A stretch of 63,425 nt of DNA from an uncultured Actinomycetes bacterium (GTDB taxonomy: Bacteria; Actinomycetota; Actinomycetes; Nanopelagicales; Nanopelagicaceae), in the NCBI GenBank assembly GCA_903834515.1, contig CAILJM010000016.1:1-63425 (forward strand), given 5' to 3'. The translations under genes and the position numbers were made by a program. A model generated the notes under the pieces. That model worked only from the letters and a program-made list of their open reading frames with translations. It ran no database searches and had not been told where the DNA came from. Shown one piece after another: positions 8,520-18,230 of this stretch. How positions within the stretch are numbered: position 1 is the stretch's first letter; the number at the start of each line of letters is the position of its first letter.

Positions 8520-9425
8520 ATGGTGAGTATGAGCGCGAGTAGTTTGAAATCAACAAAGCGGACAGGACTCTGGTTTGTCCTTCCCTTCTTCCTACTTTTT
8601 GTAGTTCTCTTAATCGTCCCCTTGGTCTATTCGGGATATATCAGTCTCTATAAGAAGGGCCTGGTTGGCGGTAACCGTTACGTAGGTCTGGCCAATTACA
8701 TCACCATGATTCACGACCCACAGTGGGTCTCCTCCGTCGGACGAGTATTTCTCTACTTCTTCCTGCAAGTTCCTATCATGCTATTTCTTGCAGTCGTTGC
8801 AGCGCTTGCTCTCGATAGCGGCAAACTTCGTTTCCCAAAGTTCTTCCGCATTGCAATCTTTATCCCTTATGCCGTACCAGCAATTATTGGTTGCATAATC
8901 TGGGGTTACATCTATGGAACAAACTACGGATTCCTCAACCAAGTACTTGGTTATCTAGGAATTCACCATATCAACTGGTTTAGTAACTCAACCCAAGCAC
9001 TTGGATCAATATCTGCGATTGTGACGTGGGAGTTTGCCGGTTACAACATGATCATTCTCTATGCAGCGCTCAAGGGTCTATCTACCGAGCTCTACGAAGC
9101 GGCTGCTGTAGATGGCGCCGGTGCGCTGAAGACTGCGATTCGTATTAAGTTGCCGCAGCTCTACCCAGCGATCTTCTTGACTTTGATCTTCTCAATCATC
9201 GGTAGCTTCCAACTCTTCACCGAGCCGCAGACGCTGAACTCGCAGGCGCCGACCGTTTTGAATAACTACTTCTCGCCGAACGTTTACGCTTACTCGGTCG
9301 CTTTCCAAGGACAGCAACTTAATTACGCTGCGACGATCTCGTTCTCACTTGGCTTAATCATCGCATTCTTTGCAATTATCGCGACTCTCATCGGTCGTCG
9401 TCGTGGAGGAGATTCACTAATATGA
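8520..9425 (+). CDS. sugar ABC transporter permease, MalF/UgpA type
   Basis: A 301-residue inner-membrane permease with about six transmembrane segments. The EAA loop near residue 195 reads YEAAAVDGAGALK, with the family glycine intact, and docks the ATPase. It pairs with the MalG-type permease that follows, overlapping by ATGA. The start is uncertain: ATG 8520 is used here, but a second ATG at 8529 is in frame and neither has a good ribosome binding site. It lies 108 bases behind the binding-protein gene, across the tandem repeat and hairpin. No ATPase gene is in the operon. Confidence 0.9.
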   Translation: MVSMSASSLKSTKRTGLWFVLPFFLLFVVLLIVPLVYSGYISLYKKGLVGGNRYVGLANYITMIHDPQWVSSVGRVFLYFFLQVPIMLFLAVVAALALDSGKLRFPKFFRIAIFIPYAVPAIIGCIIWGYIYGTNYGFLNQVLGYLGIHHINWFSNSTQALGSISAIVTWEFAGYNMIILYAALKGLSTELYEAAAVDGAGALKTAIRIKLPQLYPAIFLTLIFSIIGSFQLFTEPQTLNSQAPTVLNNYFSPNVYAYSVAFQGQQLNYAATISFSLGLIIAFFAIIATLIGRRRGGDSLI

Positions 9426-10294
9426 GCAAAAAAACTTTTTATATGACAAAGAAGAGCAACTTCTTAACGCTCATCATGATCGTCCTCTCCACCTACTTCA
9501 TCGTGCCGCTCTTCTGGGTTGTCGCTGCGAGTACAAAGAACACCAATGACATCTTCTCTACATTTGGCCTCTGGTTCGCTAAGTCATGGCACCTTTGGTC
9601 CAATTTGAAGGCTGTCTTCACTAGCGATAACGGAATCTACAAACTCTGGTTGATGAACTCCCTTATTTATTCCATCTCCGGTGCAGTTGGTGCAGCACTT
9701 CTCTGCACTCTCGCTGGTTATGGCTTCGCCAAGTATCAATTCACAGGATCTAAGGCGATCTTCAGAACTGTCCTTGCTGCAGTCATGATTCCTTCAGCCG
9801 CTCTCTCAATCCCAACATTCATCATCTTCTCAAAGCTTGGTCTCGTAAATACTCGATGGTCGGTCATTCTCCCTTCGTTGATCAGCCCACTCGGTGTCTA
9901 CCTGATGAAGGTTTACTCCGATACATCTATTCCAAATAACATGATCGAAGCCGCTCGTATCGATGGCGCAACAGAGTTCAAGATCTTCCGTACGATCTCA
10001 CTTCGTATGCTTATGCCGGGCTTCATCACGGTGCTCTTGCTCTCAATTGTCGGTATCTGGAATAACTTCTTCTTGCCGCTCATCATGTTGAGTTCAACTA
10101 GCTTGCAACCGCTCACCGTTGGTCTCTCGATTTGGTATGGTCGTATTGCTGGTGGTGGAAGTGGTCGCGACGCGAACTTCCAGGCAGTAGTTATTACCTC
10201 TGCCGCAGTCTCGCTGATTCCATTGATCATCGCATTCTTGTTCTTGCAGCGCTATTGGGAGAACGGTCTCTCACTCGGCGCTGTTAAGGAATAA
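9422..10294 (+). CDS. sugar ABC transporter permease, MalG type
   Basis: A 290-residue permease with six predicted membrane helices. The EAA loop reads IEAARIDGATEFKIF, the canonical form with glycine, and the protein ends FLQRYWENGLSLGAVKE as MalG relatives do. It is coupled to the previous permease by a four-base ATGA overlap and followed 11 bases later by a GH42 galactosidase. It is the only one of the four MalG-like permeases in this window that keeps the EAA-loop glycine. Confidence 0.92.
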   Translation: MSKKTFYMTKKSNFLTLIMIVLSTYFIVPLFWVVAASTKNTNDIFSTFGLWFAKSWHLWSNLKAVFTSDNGIYKLWLMNSLIYSISGAVGAALLCTLAGYGFAKYQFTGSKAIFRTVLAAVMIPSAALSIPTFIIFSKLGLVNTRWSVILPSLISPLGVYLMKVYSDTSIPNNMIEAARIDGATEFKIFRTISLRMLMPGFITVLLLSIVGIWNNFFLPLIMLSSTSLQPLTVGLSIWYGRIAGGGSGRDANFQAVVITSAAVSLIPLIIAFLFLQRYWENGLSLGAVKE

Positions 10295-10305
10295 CTCTTT
10301 ACTCC

Positions 10306-12444
10306 ATGACTCCAGATCGTTTCTCACGTACCCTCTATGGTGCTGCCTATTATCACGAGTATCACCCAACGCATCGTTTAGTTGAAGATATGCGGTTGAT
10401 GCGCGAGGCCGACCTCACCGTGATTCGCGTGGGAGAATCGACCTGGTCTCGCTGGGAACCAAACGATGGTCAATTCGACCTTGAATGGATGCAAGAGATT
10501 CTTGATGCAGCGCATGCTTCAGGCATTTCAGTAATTATTGGTACCCCTACATATGCAATGCCGCCATGGCTACCGCGTAAGCATCCTGAAGTTCTCGCAC
10601 ATAAACATACGGGACAGCCAATTGCATATGGCCATCGCCAAAATATGGATTATCATAGCCCGGTTTTTCTAAAGTATGCCGAACGAGTGATCCGTAAGAT
10701 AGTCGAGCGATACGCTGATCATCCAGCTGTTATTGGCTGGCAGGTCGACAATGAGCCCGGAACTGAAGTGCTCTTCAATGATGGGGTCTTCCAAGGCTTT
10801 AAAGATTATTTGGCGATAAAGTATGGGACGGTTGAAAATCTCAATAAGAAGTGGGGATTGGTCTACTGGTCTCATGAGATCACAGATTGGGATGACCTCT
10901 GGCGGCCTGATGGGAATACCTCTAATAGTTATAACTTAGAGTGGCGTAGATTCCAGGCAAAGATCACTGAGGATTACATGACGTGGCAAGCCGATCTCGT
11001 CCGTAGTTATATTCCAAAGCACCAATTCATCACCACATGCATCGCTATGGGTCGCCCCGCGCAAGATATTACGCGGGTGGCTTCAGGCCTAGATCTCACT
11101 GCAGTAAACGTCTACTACGCGACACAAGATGGTCTGCAATATCCAATTTTTGAATCCGACCGTCCTGGCGAAAAGGCAGAACTACCTGCGCCATTTTGGA
11201 TCTCTCACCATGGGCCAATGGGCTTCATGATGCAGGGTGATATGGCACGTGGAATCCTTGAAGATAATTTCATTGTTACCGAGACAAATGCCTCTTTCAC
11301 CGGACATGGTCCAGCAACAGGATACTTCCCTTCATATCCTGGCCAACTACGCCAAGTTGTTTTGGGGCTTGTTGCACGTGGTGCGAATATGGTCGAGTAC
11401 TGGCATTGGCACACTCTTCCGTATGGAACTGAAACGTATTGGGGCGGAATTCTTGGTCACTCATTAAAGCCAGCTCGTACCTATGACTCCATTGCCGAAA
11501 TCGGGAAAATGCTTAAGGCTGCAGAGAGCAAGCTAGTCGAGATTAAGCCAGCCAATGAAGTAACGATGATCTACTCACCAGAGAGCAACTGGTCACTCGG
11601 ATTCCAACCACCGCTACGACGAGAATTTGATATCGGTCAATTTGGTGATCCTGAAAGCTATAACCGCTTCGTCACAAGTTATTACGATATTTTTTATGGT
11701 GGTGATTTTGGTGTTGACCTTATCGGTGCAAACAAGTTGCCAGATTCGCCTGCCGAGCTTTTGCAACGAACAGGGATCCTCTGCCTGCCGGCTCTTTACA
11801 TCAGTGAAGCGAAAACACTTGAATACGCAGTTGAATTCGCACGGTTGGGCGGCCATTTAATCATTACGCCTCGCAGTGGTTACGCCGATGAACTTTCCGT
11901 CGTGCGCCAAGAAGTCATGCCCGGAATCTTGGCAAAAGCCGCTGGCGTTCATTACGACGAATTCTCCAACCTCTCCCGAAAGGTGAGCGTAGTTGGAAAG
12001 AGTCCTGCGATAGCCAGCGGTGCACTCGGTGACGCGATTGGTTGGGTAGATATGCTCATCACTGACGGCGCGGAAGTATTGGCGAGCTACGACCACCCAA
12101 TGTATAAGAATTACGCCGCAATCACGACCAATGCCTTTGAAAAGGGTCGTGTTACCTATATTGGAACTCTGCCAGACCATACCTTAGGTCGTTCAATTGC
12201 ATCATGGTTGCGAACACTTCACGCATCACCGGTGTCTGCAAAGCCAAGCGCAGATTCGATCAGATTTAGTCGCGGGGTAGCGAAGGATGGCTCTGAATTA
12301 ATCTTCGTATTTAACTGGAGTTGGGAAGCTGCAGATATTTCATTCCCATTTGCAATCGAGAATTACTTGAGCGGTGCTTTAATCGAAGCTAACTCTTCGG
12401 TAGTACTCGGGCCTTGGGATGCCCAAGTACTACGCAAAAAGTAG
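10306..12444 (+). CDS. beta-galactosidase, GH42
   Basis: A 712-residue GH42 enzyme that hydrolyses terminal beta-galactosides. The barrel opens with GAAYYHEYHP; the acid/base Glu150 lies in WQVDNEPG and the nucleophile Glu326 in IVTETNAS. The trimerisation domain and a small C-terminal beta domain follow. No signal peptide is visible, so it should work on sugar imported by the transporter encoded just upstream. No clear ribosome binding site is seen, and it is probably co-translated within the operon. It is convergent with LacZ, with ten bases between the two stops. Confidence 0.93.
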   Translation: MTPDRFSRTLYGAAYYHEYHPTHRLVEDMRLMREADLTVIRVGESTWSRWEPNDGQFDLEWMQEILDAAHASGISVIIGTPTYAMPPWLPRKHPEVLAHKHTGQPIAYGHRQNMDYHSPVFLKYAERVIRKIVERYADHPAVIGWQVDNEPGTEVLFNDGVFQGFKDYLAIKYGTVENLNKKWGLVYWSHEITDWDDLWRPDGNTSNSYNLEWRRFQAKITEDYMTWQADLVRSYIPKHQFITTCIAMGRPAQDITRVASGLDLTAVNVYYATQDGLQYPIFESDRPGEKAELPAPFWISHHGPMGFMMQGDMARGILEDNFIVTETNASFTGHGPATGYFPSYPGQLRQVVLGLVARGANMVEYWHWHTLPYGTETYWGGILGHSLKPARTYDSIAEIGKMLKAAESKLVEIKPANEVTMIYSPESNWSLGFQPPLRREFDIGQFGDPESYNRFVTSYYDIFYGGDFGVDLIGANKLPDSPAELLQRTGILCLPALYISEAKTLEYAVEFARLGGHLIITPRSGYADELSVVRQEVMPGILAKAAGVHYDEFSNLSRKVSVVGKSPAIASGALGDAIGWVDMLITDGAEVLASYDHPMYKNYAAITTNAFEKGRVTYIGTLPDHTLGRSIASWLRTLHASPVSAKPSADSIRFSRGVAKDGSELIFVFNWSWEAADISFPFAIENYLSGALIEANSSVVLGPWDAQVLRKK

Positions 12445-12453
12445 TTCTACTTT
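12438..12453. terminator. hairpin between convergent GH42 and lacZ genes
   Basis: AAAGTAG and CTACTTT form a seven-base inverted repeat over the GH42 stop codon. Read on the minus strand it ends in five T residues and could end the lacZ transcript. A second imperfect stem (12401-12432, arms built on AGTACT and GGGC) lies just inside GH42. Strength is modest because the loop is only two bases. Confidence 0.4.
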
Positions 12454-12454
12454 C

Positions 12455-15400
12455 TTACTCTGTAATAACTGTCCACTTAAAGGTATAACTACCACCCTTA
12501 AGAAGATAATTGTCGAGCGTGTCCGGACCACATGAAGCGGTACCGATTCCTCGATGCGCGCCGTCAATCGTCACAACTGTTGTGCCTGACTTAACGAGCT
12601 CAACATCATGTGTCTTTGCCGTCAGCTCCTCTTGAGTAAATGGCAGAACCGAAACTTGGCGCGGAGCATCGAGTACGAATCGAACTGATTTGCCCTTTCC
12701 GGCACCAGCAGCACTTAGTTCAAACCAACGAACACCGCTATGCCCACCACTTTCTTGTGGCACAACGTATGGCACATATTGATCTGCAACCGTGCTCTTT
12801 ACCTTGGTAATGGCAGCCAACTTACGATCTGGGTAAGTCTCTACTGGCCCCGAACCAAAGAAGGTGAGGTTCGAGAGAGATTGATCGAGTTGGAATGTTG
12901 TACCAACACGTGGCAGATCGGTGATCTCTGACGGAATCTTCACAGTCTCAGTCACCGAGAATCCACCGACGACCGCCTCAATGAGTTGAGTATGTTTGAT
13001 CTCGATGCCGGCGCCAGTCTTCCAGGACTTTGTCACCTTCACTCCAGTTGCGGCCTTCGAAACCTTTGCCGAAGTTTGGGTAAGTGTGGCCAACCCAGCC
13101 TTCTGCCAGCGACGAGAGATCTGGCCATAGGTGTCGTTCTCTGTAGGTGCTCGGAAGAGCGTCAAGGTCGGTGCGACAACCCCATAAGGGAGGTTGATCT
13201 CACCCTTTGTCCCAACGACTCCAGTGAGAGCGGCCGGCTTCTGCTTGCGTGGCTTCGGAAGAGCGAGAGATTTAAGGGCGAATTGGATATCACCAATCTC
13301 AGCCTTCGCCTTTGTCCATTCAGTTGCACTCTTACGAACAATCGTGAAGGTCAGGAATCGTTCTCCGCGTACTTTCGATGAACGACTCTTTCTGCTGCTG
13401 ACTGAGATGAGACGCTTTGCGCGAGGTGCAAGTTTGCCAACTGCAATAACACCCGAGTCAATTACTTCACCTTCGATCGTTACGCTCCACTTAATGTCGT
13501 AATCGCTACCGTCAACGAAGAACTGCTTATTAAAGAGTTCGTATTTAAACCCGTCTGCGCCCTTCTTGGTAATTGCAAATGGTGCAGCGATTGTACGCAT
13601 TTCGTACATGCCTGGCTTTGGCTTGCGATCTGCCCAGAACATGCCGTCGCAGATGAATGAACCATCGTGACGTTCTTCGCCAAAATCTCCACCATATGCG
13701 CTGCGGGTTGTGCCATCAGGAAGAGTTTGAGTAATTCCGTGATCCCAGAACTCCCAAATAAATCCGCCTTGGAGGCCATCGTATTTATGGATTGCATCCC
13801 AATACTCAGCGAGTGTTCCATTTGAGTTACCCATTGCATGCGAGTACTCGCACATGATGAGTGGACGTTGCTTCAATGGTGATTTTGCGTAATCAATGAT
13901 CGCCTTGATCGATGGGTACATCGGACAGATAATGTCTGATTGATCTGCACCCTTCAGGAATTTGTTATGGCGAATTGCGCCTTCGTAATGAAGTGGGCGA
14001 GTTGGATCAAAGCTGCGAAGGAATGCAGCCGCAGCCGCATGGTTAGATCCGCTTCCAGATTCATTTCCAAGAGACCAGAAGACAACTGATGGATGTGCAA
14101 TATCGCGTTGCGCCATGCGACCAATTCGATCGACAAAGGCGGTGAGATATCGAGGGTCATCACAGATTGAATCCTGAAATGCATGCGATTCAATATTTGC
14201 TTCCCCGACTACATAGAAGCCAAGCTCATCGGCAATATCGAGCAACGCTGGATCATTGGGATAGTGCGAGGTACGCACTGCATTGAAGTTAAATGCCTTC
14301 AGAGCCAATAAGTCCTGACGCATGTACTCCTTTGTGAGCACGCGACCGGTTTCTGGGCTGAAATCATGGCGATTCATGCCATAAATAATGACTGGCTTGT
14401 AGTTGAACAAGAAGGTGTGGCCATCGACTCGAGAGTCCCTAAAGCCAGTCTTTTGAGTGAAACGCTCAATGACTTTGCCTTTAGGGTCTTTAACTTCGAT
14501 CACCATCTCATAAAGTGTTGGGGACTCGGGTGACCATGGAAGAACCTGATACTCACCCTTAATGAGAATTTCAGCGAGTTGTGTTGGCCGATACTCGTTA
14601 GCAAACTTGCGAAGAGTAGGGGTGAGGTTATCTGCCCAAAATTCACTTCGCTCTACAGCGCGGAACTCATCGGTCCATTTAGCAAACTCATCGAGAGTTG
14701 ATCCTTGGATCTCTTTTACTGGGACCTTGCTCGTTCCCTTATTACCTTTGCTCTTGACGCCCTTCACGGTGACATCTACAGAATATCCACCAGGATAGGA
14801 GCCATCCGCGCTCGCAAGAAAACCACGCACGTGCAAGGTTCCAGTCTTGAGATCTTTCTTCAGCCCTGGGGTTGCATAGAAGCGCTGAAGGTAGACAGAG
14901 GGAGTTGCAAAGAGTTTCACCGACCGGGTAATTCCACCATGCCACCACTGATCTTGGTCTTCGATATAAGTAGCATCACTCCACTTAACGACTTTGATCT
15001 GGATGCGGTTCTTGCCCTTATTCAAAAACTTAGTGATATCGAAATCGGCAGCAAGGCGTGAATCCTTCGCCATTCCTACTTCAACGCCATTGATAGAAAG
15101 AATGGCAACGGACTCGAATCCACCAATTTGAATAACCTGACGCGTGCCCGCCCAAGAAGCTGGCACTTCGAAGTCACGTTCGTAGATTCCAGTTGGGTTG
15201 AGCGCCGGCACTGCAGGTGGCAACTCATCAAATGGCATCTGCACATTGGTGTAGATCGGCTTATCCCAAAAAACTTCTGACTCTGGTTGCATCGTCCAAA
15301 GACCTGGGACTGGAATCGTTACCCAACTGTTACCTGGGGAGAGATCGGGGGATTTTAGGAGTTGGAAATCCCACACCCCATCCAACAAAATAGATTCTTC

Positions 15401-15466
15401 GTGATCCAAGTTGAGCATCGGCTCACGATTGACGGCAGTGGTCTCGGGGCTATTCCAATAATTCAT
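12455..15466 (-). CDS. lacZ: beta-galactosidase LacZ, GH2
   Basis: A 1003-residue GH2 beta-galactosidase of LacZ size. Domains in order: sugar-binding jelly roll, immunoglobulin-like, barrel with acid/base Glu469 in SLGNESG and nucleophile Glu540 in MCEYSHAMGNS, a second immunoglobulin-like domain, and the Bgal small-chain domain near the end. Lys/Ser-rich stretches interrupt the beta domains (about residues 230-245 and 690-705). There is no signal peptide, so the enzyme is cytoplasmic. The ATG at 15466 has a TAATCT box six bases upstream and no ribosome binding site, which suggests a leaderless message. It is divergent from the GH1 gene and convergent with the GH42 gene, giving two galactosidases back to back. 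Confidence 0.95.
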   Translation of the reverse strand: MNYWNSPETTAVNREPMLNLDHEESILLDGVWDFQLLKSPDLSPGNSWVTIPVPGLWTMQPESEVFWDKPIYTNVQMPFDELPPAVPALNPTGIYERDFEVPASWAGTRQVIQIGGFESVAILSINGVEVGMAKDSRLAADFDITKFLNKGKNRIQIKVVKWSDATYIEDQDQWWHGGITRSVKLFATPSVYLQRFYATPGLKKDLKTGTLHVRGFLASADGSYPGGYSVDVTVKGVKSKGNKGTSKVPVKEIQGSTLDEFAKWTDEFRAVERSEFWADNLTPTLRKFANEYRPTQLAEILIKGEYQVLPWSPESPTLYEMVIEVKDPKGKVIERFTQKTGFRDSRVDGHTFLFNYKPVIIYGMNRHDFSPETGRVLTKEYMRQDLLALKAFNFNAVRTSHYPNDPALLDIADELGFYVVGEANIESHAFQDSICDDPRYLTAFVDRIGRMAQRDIAHPSVVFWSLGNESGSGSNHAAAAAFLRSFDPTRPLHYEGAIRHNKFLKGADQSDIICPMYPSIKAIIDYAKSPLKQRPLIMCEYSHAMGNSNGTLAEYWDAIHKYDGLQGGFIWEFWDHGITQTLPDGTTRSAYGGDFGEERHDGSFICDGMFWADRKPKPGMYEMRTIAAPFAITKKGADGFKYELFNKQFFVDGSDYDIKWSVTIEGEVIDSGVIAVGKLAPRAKRLISVSSRKSRSSKVRGERFLTFTIVRKSATEWTKAKAEIGDIQFALKSLALPKPRKQKPAALTGVVGTKGEINLPYGVVAPTLTLFRAPTENDTYGQISRRWQKAGLATLTQTSAKVSKAATGVKVTKSWKTGAGIEIKHTQLIEAVVGGFSVTETVKIPSEITDLPRVGTTFQLDQSLSNLTFFGSGPVETYPDRKLAAITKVKSTVADQYVPYVVPQESGGHSGVRWFELSAAGAGKGKSVRFVLDAPRQVSVLPFTQEELTAKTHDVELVKSGTTVVTIDGAHRGIGTASCGPDTLDNYLLKGGSYTFKWTVITE

Positions 15467-15597
15467 ACGAGAAGATTAACGAGATGTTGAATAATGCGTA
15501 ACGATCTAAGGGGATTATTTTTCGCTGGTTTCCTGTCATTTTTAGCCCAAGTATGGTTGGCTTTGTTCAATAGAAATTTCAATGTAAGGAGTTATTG
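15467..15597. promoter_or_regulatory. divergent control region of lacZ and GH1 genes
   Basis: On the minus strand TAATCT (15478-15473) lies six bases from the lacZ ATG and is the likely -10, with TTACGC at 15501-15496 as a weak -35. On the plus strand AAGGAG (15586-15591) is six bases before the GTG start of the GH1 gene. No clean operator palindrome was found. Confidence 0.4.
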
Positions 15598-17004
15598 GTG
15601 GCCAATTTTCCAGCAGATTTTCGATGGGGCGCAGCTACCGCTGCTTATCAAATAGAAGGTGCGGCCTATGAAGATGGCCGTGGTGCTTCTATTTGGGATA
15701 CCTTCTGCAAGACTCCTGGAAAAGTTCATAATGGCGAGAGCGGTGACGTTGCCTGCGATCACTACCACCGATTCCTTGATGATATTCAAATGATGAAAGA
15801 CCTGGGATTAAAGAATTATCGATTCTCATTCTCATGGCCAAGGCTCTTCCCGAAGGGCGATGAAGTTCGCGAAGAGCGCGGCTTCGCCTTCTACGACAAA
15901 TTGATCAATGCACTCCTTGAGGCAGGGATCACCCCTCTTGCGACCCTCTATCACTGGGATTTGCCGCAGGCTCTTGAAGATAAGGGTGGCTGGGTAAATC
16001 GTGAGACTGTCGATGCCTTCGGAAAGTATGCGACTGCGGTAGCCGAGCACTTTGGCGATCGGATCAAGAGCTTCTCACCAATCAATGAGCCTTGGGTTGT
16101 CGCTTGGCTTGGATATGGAATTGGCTACCACGCACCTGGCCGTGCCAGCCGCGCCGAGGCCTTTGCGGTAGCACATCACACAGTTGTGGCACATGCAGTT
16201 GCAGCAAATGCGATGCGCGCAGTTCGAAGTGATTTAAAGATCGGTCCTGTCCTTAACCAAGGCAATTACATTCCAGATGACGCGAACAATCCAGAACTTG
16301 CCCATATTGCAGATTTCTTCGATGCGTATCACAACCGATTCTGGATTGATGCCTTCTTCCATGGCAAATATCCCGAAGTGATCATGGAGAAGTACGGATC
16401 CGAAATGAATGCAGTGATCCTGCCTGGCGATATGGAGCTTGCACAAGCAAAGAACGATTTCATCGGCATTAACTATTACAACGACTCTCGCGTCGGTCTC
16501 CCTAAGTCAGATGGCGGGAGTAAGCCATCGGGGACACTCGAAAAGGATGATGCCCCTCGGGATATCCCAGGTCTCTTTGGTTTCGTCGTAGATGGCGAGT
16601 TCCCAGGCGAGAAGACAGATATGGGATGGCCGCTCACCCCAGATGGAATTCGTAATCTCTTAGTTCGCTGGAAGAACGAGCTCGGAGATCGCTGTCCAGA
16701 TCTCTACATCACCGAGAATGGCTGCGCCTATGGCGATGAGCCAGGAGCTGATGGCGAAGTTCACGATGTTAAGCGCATCGCATATCTTAAAAACCACATC
16801 ACTTCGATTTCCAAGGCAATTGAGCAAGGTGCACCCGTCAAGGGCTATTACCAGTGGTCTCTTATGGATAATTTCGAATGGGCACTTGGATATCAAATGC
16901 GATTTGGAATCGTGCATGTTGATTACCAGACACAAAAGCGAACCCCTAAAGGTTCAGCCAAGTGGTACTCAGAAGTTATTCGTACGAATGGTGCAGACCT
17001 CTAA
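15598..17004 (+). CDS. beta-glucosidase, GH1
   Basis: A 468-residue GH1 enzyme acting on beta-glucosides or beta-galactosides. It opens FPADFRWGAATAAYQIEG; the acid/base Glu164 is in INEPW and the nucleophile Glu373 in YITENG. The GTG at 15598 is chosen over the TTG three bases earlier because AAGGAG sits at a normal distance of six bases. There is no signal peptide. It is followed after two bases by the acyltransferase-3 gene, so both are probably in one transcript. Confidence 0.94.
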   Translation: MANFPADFRWGAATAAYQIEGAAYEDGRGASIWDTFCKTPGKVHNGESGDVACDHYHRFLDDIQMMKDLGLKNYRFSFSWPRLFPKGDEVREERGFAFYDKLINALLEAGITPLATLYHWDLPQALEDKGGWVNRETVDAFGKYATAVAEHFGDRIKSFSPINEPWVVAWLGYGIGYHAPGRASRAEAFAVAHHTVVAHAVAANAMRAVRSDLKIGPVLNQGNYIPDDANNPELAHIADFFDAYHNRFWIDAFFHGKYPEVIMEKYGSEMNAVILPGDMELAQAKNDFIGINYYNDSRVGLPKSDGGSKPSGTLEKDDAPRDIPGLFGFVVDGEFPGEKTDMGWPLTPDGIRNLLVRWKNELGDRCPDLYITENGCAYGDEPGADGEVHDVKRIAYLKNHITSISKAIEQGAPVKGYYQWSLMDNFEWALGYQMRFGIVHVDYQTQKRTPKGSAKWYSEVIRTNGADL

Positions 17005-17006
17005 AT

Positions 17007-18230
17007 ATGAGCGAAGGTCCAATCACCGAGAAAATTAGTAATCGTGTGAATGGTGCGGATGGTTTTCGCGCCATTGCCTGTTTGCTTGTGATGTTTCACC
17101 ATGCCTTTCAAAGGATGGGACTTCCCTTCGTAGTCCCACCAGTACAAGCTGGCCTCTATCACATCTTTCTACGTGGAGAAGTTGGCGTAAGTATCTTCTT
17201 TGTCTTATCTGGATGTCTGTTATCGATGCCTTTTTGGTCTCATCGTGTTAATGGAACACCTTTTCCGAGTTTAATTAATTATGCGCGTAATCGAATCGCG
17301 AGAATTGGTCCAGCATTTTGGGTTGTCATGATTCTCTCCACCTTCGGTGGTGCTTGGGCATTTCATACATCGGTGAACTGGGTGCACTTTTGGACGGGCA
17401 TGACCTTCACAAATGGTTTTTATTACAAGACACTCTTCCCAAGTGATTACGACGGCGTTCTCTGGTCTATTGGTTTTGAAGTCTTCTGTTATGCCGTGAT
17501 GCCATTCATCATTTATTCGATCATGAAGGCAACAAAGACTGTGCGCGCAGCGGGTCTCGGTTTGGTTCTTTGGATCTGTCTCCTTCAAGCAGCTCAACCA
17601 TTTATCATCAAGCACTTCATGACTGGTTTTGCTTTCAAGGGTTGGAACTACGGACTTGTTGGTGGCGCTAAACAGTGGATGCCTTACTGGAATCCAGTCT
17701 GCTTCTTGAGCCAATTCATGATTGGATCGGCAGCCGCATTTATCATTACTGTCGAGCGCAAAAATCACTTCCTCAAGCGTTGGATCTGGGATGTCATTGC
17801 CGTTCTCGCAGGCGTTCTGGCATTTATTCTGATTGTTGTTCGCGAGAGCCCAGGAAATCCGGATGAGTGGACTCATCAACCATACGTCTCACCGTTCTAT
17901 GCGATTTTAATTGCAATTTCACTTGCTGCTGCGGCATCTAGCGCCTTTGTTTACAAATTGCTGGATAACCGCCTCTTTAAGTACATCGCCAAGCTCTCCT
18001 TTGGCCTCTACTTGTGGCACTTATTTATCGGCACAATCATGCAGATGACGATTGCGAAAGATTTCTATTATGGTGGAGTGAGTGACATTTTCCGATGGAT
18101 GGATGATGTCTTACTCGCATACGGAAGCGCATTCATCATCGCGGCGCTGAGTTATAAGTACTTCGAGCGACCAATTCTGGATTGGAACTCCCGAAAAATT
18201 CGAGGGAGAGCAGCTAAAAAAGCCGCTTAG
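17007..18230 (+). CDS. acyltransferase-3 family membrane protein (OafA/YrhL-like)
   Basis: A 407-residue membrane acyltransferase of the family that O-acetylates or O-acylates surface glycans and sugars. The first helix holds GFRAIACLLVMFHHA with the family's Arg and His. The GEVGVSIFFVLSGCLLS and LSFGLYLWHLF segments are also typical, and about ten membrane segments are present. ATG 17007 is used; a longer frame reaches back to 16962 inside the GH1 gene and is unlikely. It is the close paralogue of the C-terminal half of the joint frame at 31583-33643 (same opening NGADGFRAIACLLV, nearly the same length). Its last four bases overlap the end of a MalG-like permease on the other strand. Confidence 0.9.
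   Translation: MSEGPITEKISNRVNGADGFRAIACLLVMFHHAFQRMGLPFVVPPVQAGLYHIFLRGEVGVSIFFVLSGCLLSMPFWSHRVNGTPFPSLINYARNRIARIGPAFWVVMILSTFGGAWAFHTSVNWVHFWTGMTFTNGFYYKTLFPSDYDGVLWSIGFEVFCYAVMPFIIYSIMKATKTVRAAGLGLVLWICLLQAAQPFIIKHFMTGFAFKGWNYGLVGGAKQWMPYWNPVCFLSQFMIGSAAAFIITVERKNHFLKRWIWDVIAVLAGVLAFILIVVRESPGNPDEWTHQPYVSPFYAILIAISLAAAASSAFVYKLLDNRLFKYIAKLSFGLYLWHLFIGTIMQMTIAKDFYYGGVSDIFRWMDDVLLAYGSAFIIAALSYKYFERPILDWNSRKIRGRAAKKAA

Noticed and set aside
16962-17006. Longer start for the acyltransferase-3 gene
   Set aside because: It would overlap the GH1 gene by 43 bases and adds residues absent from the paralogue; ATG 17007 fits better.
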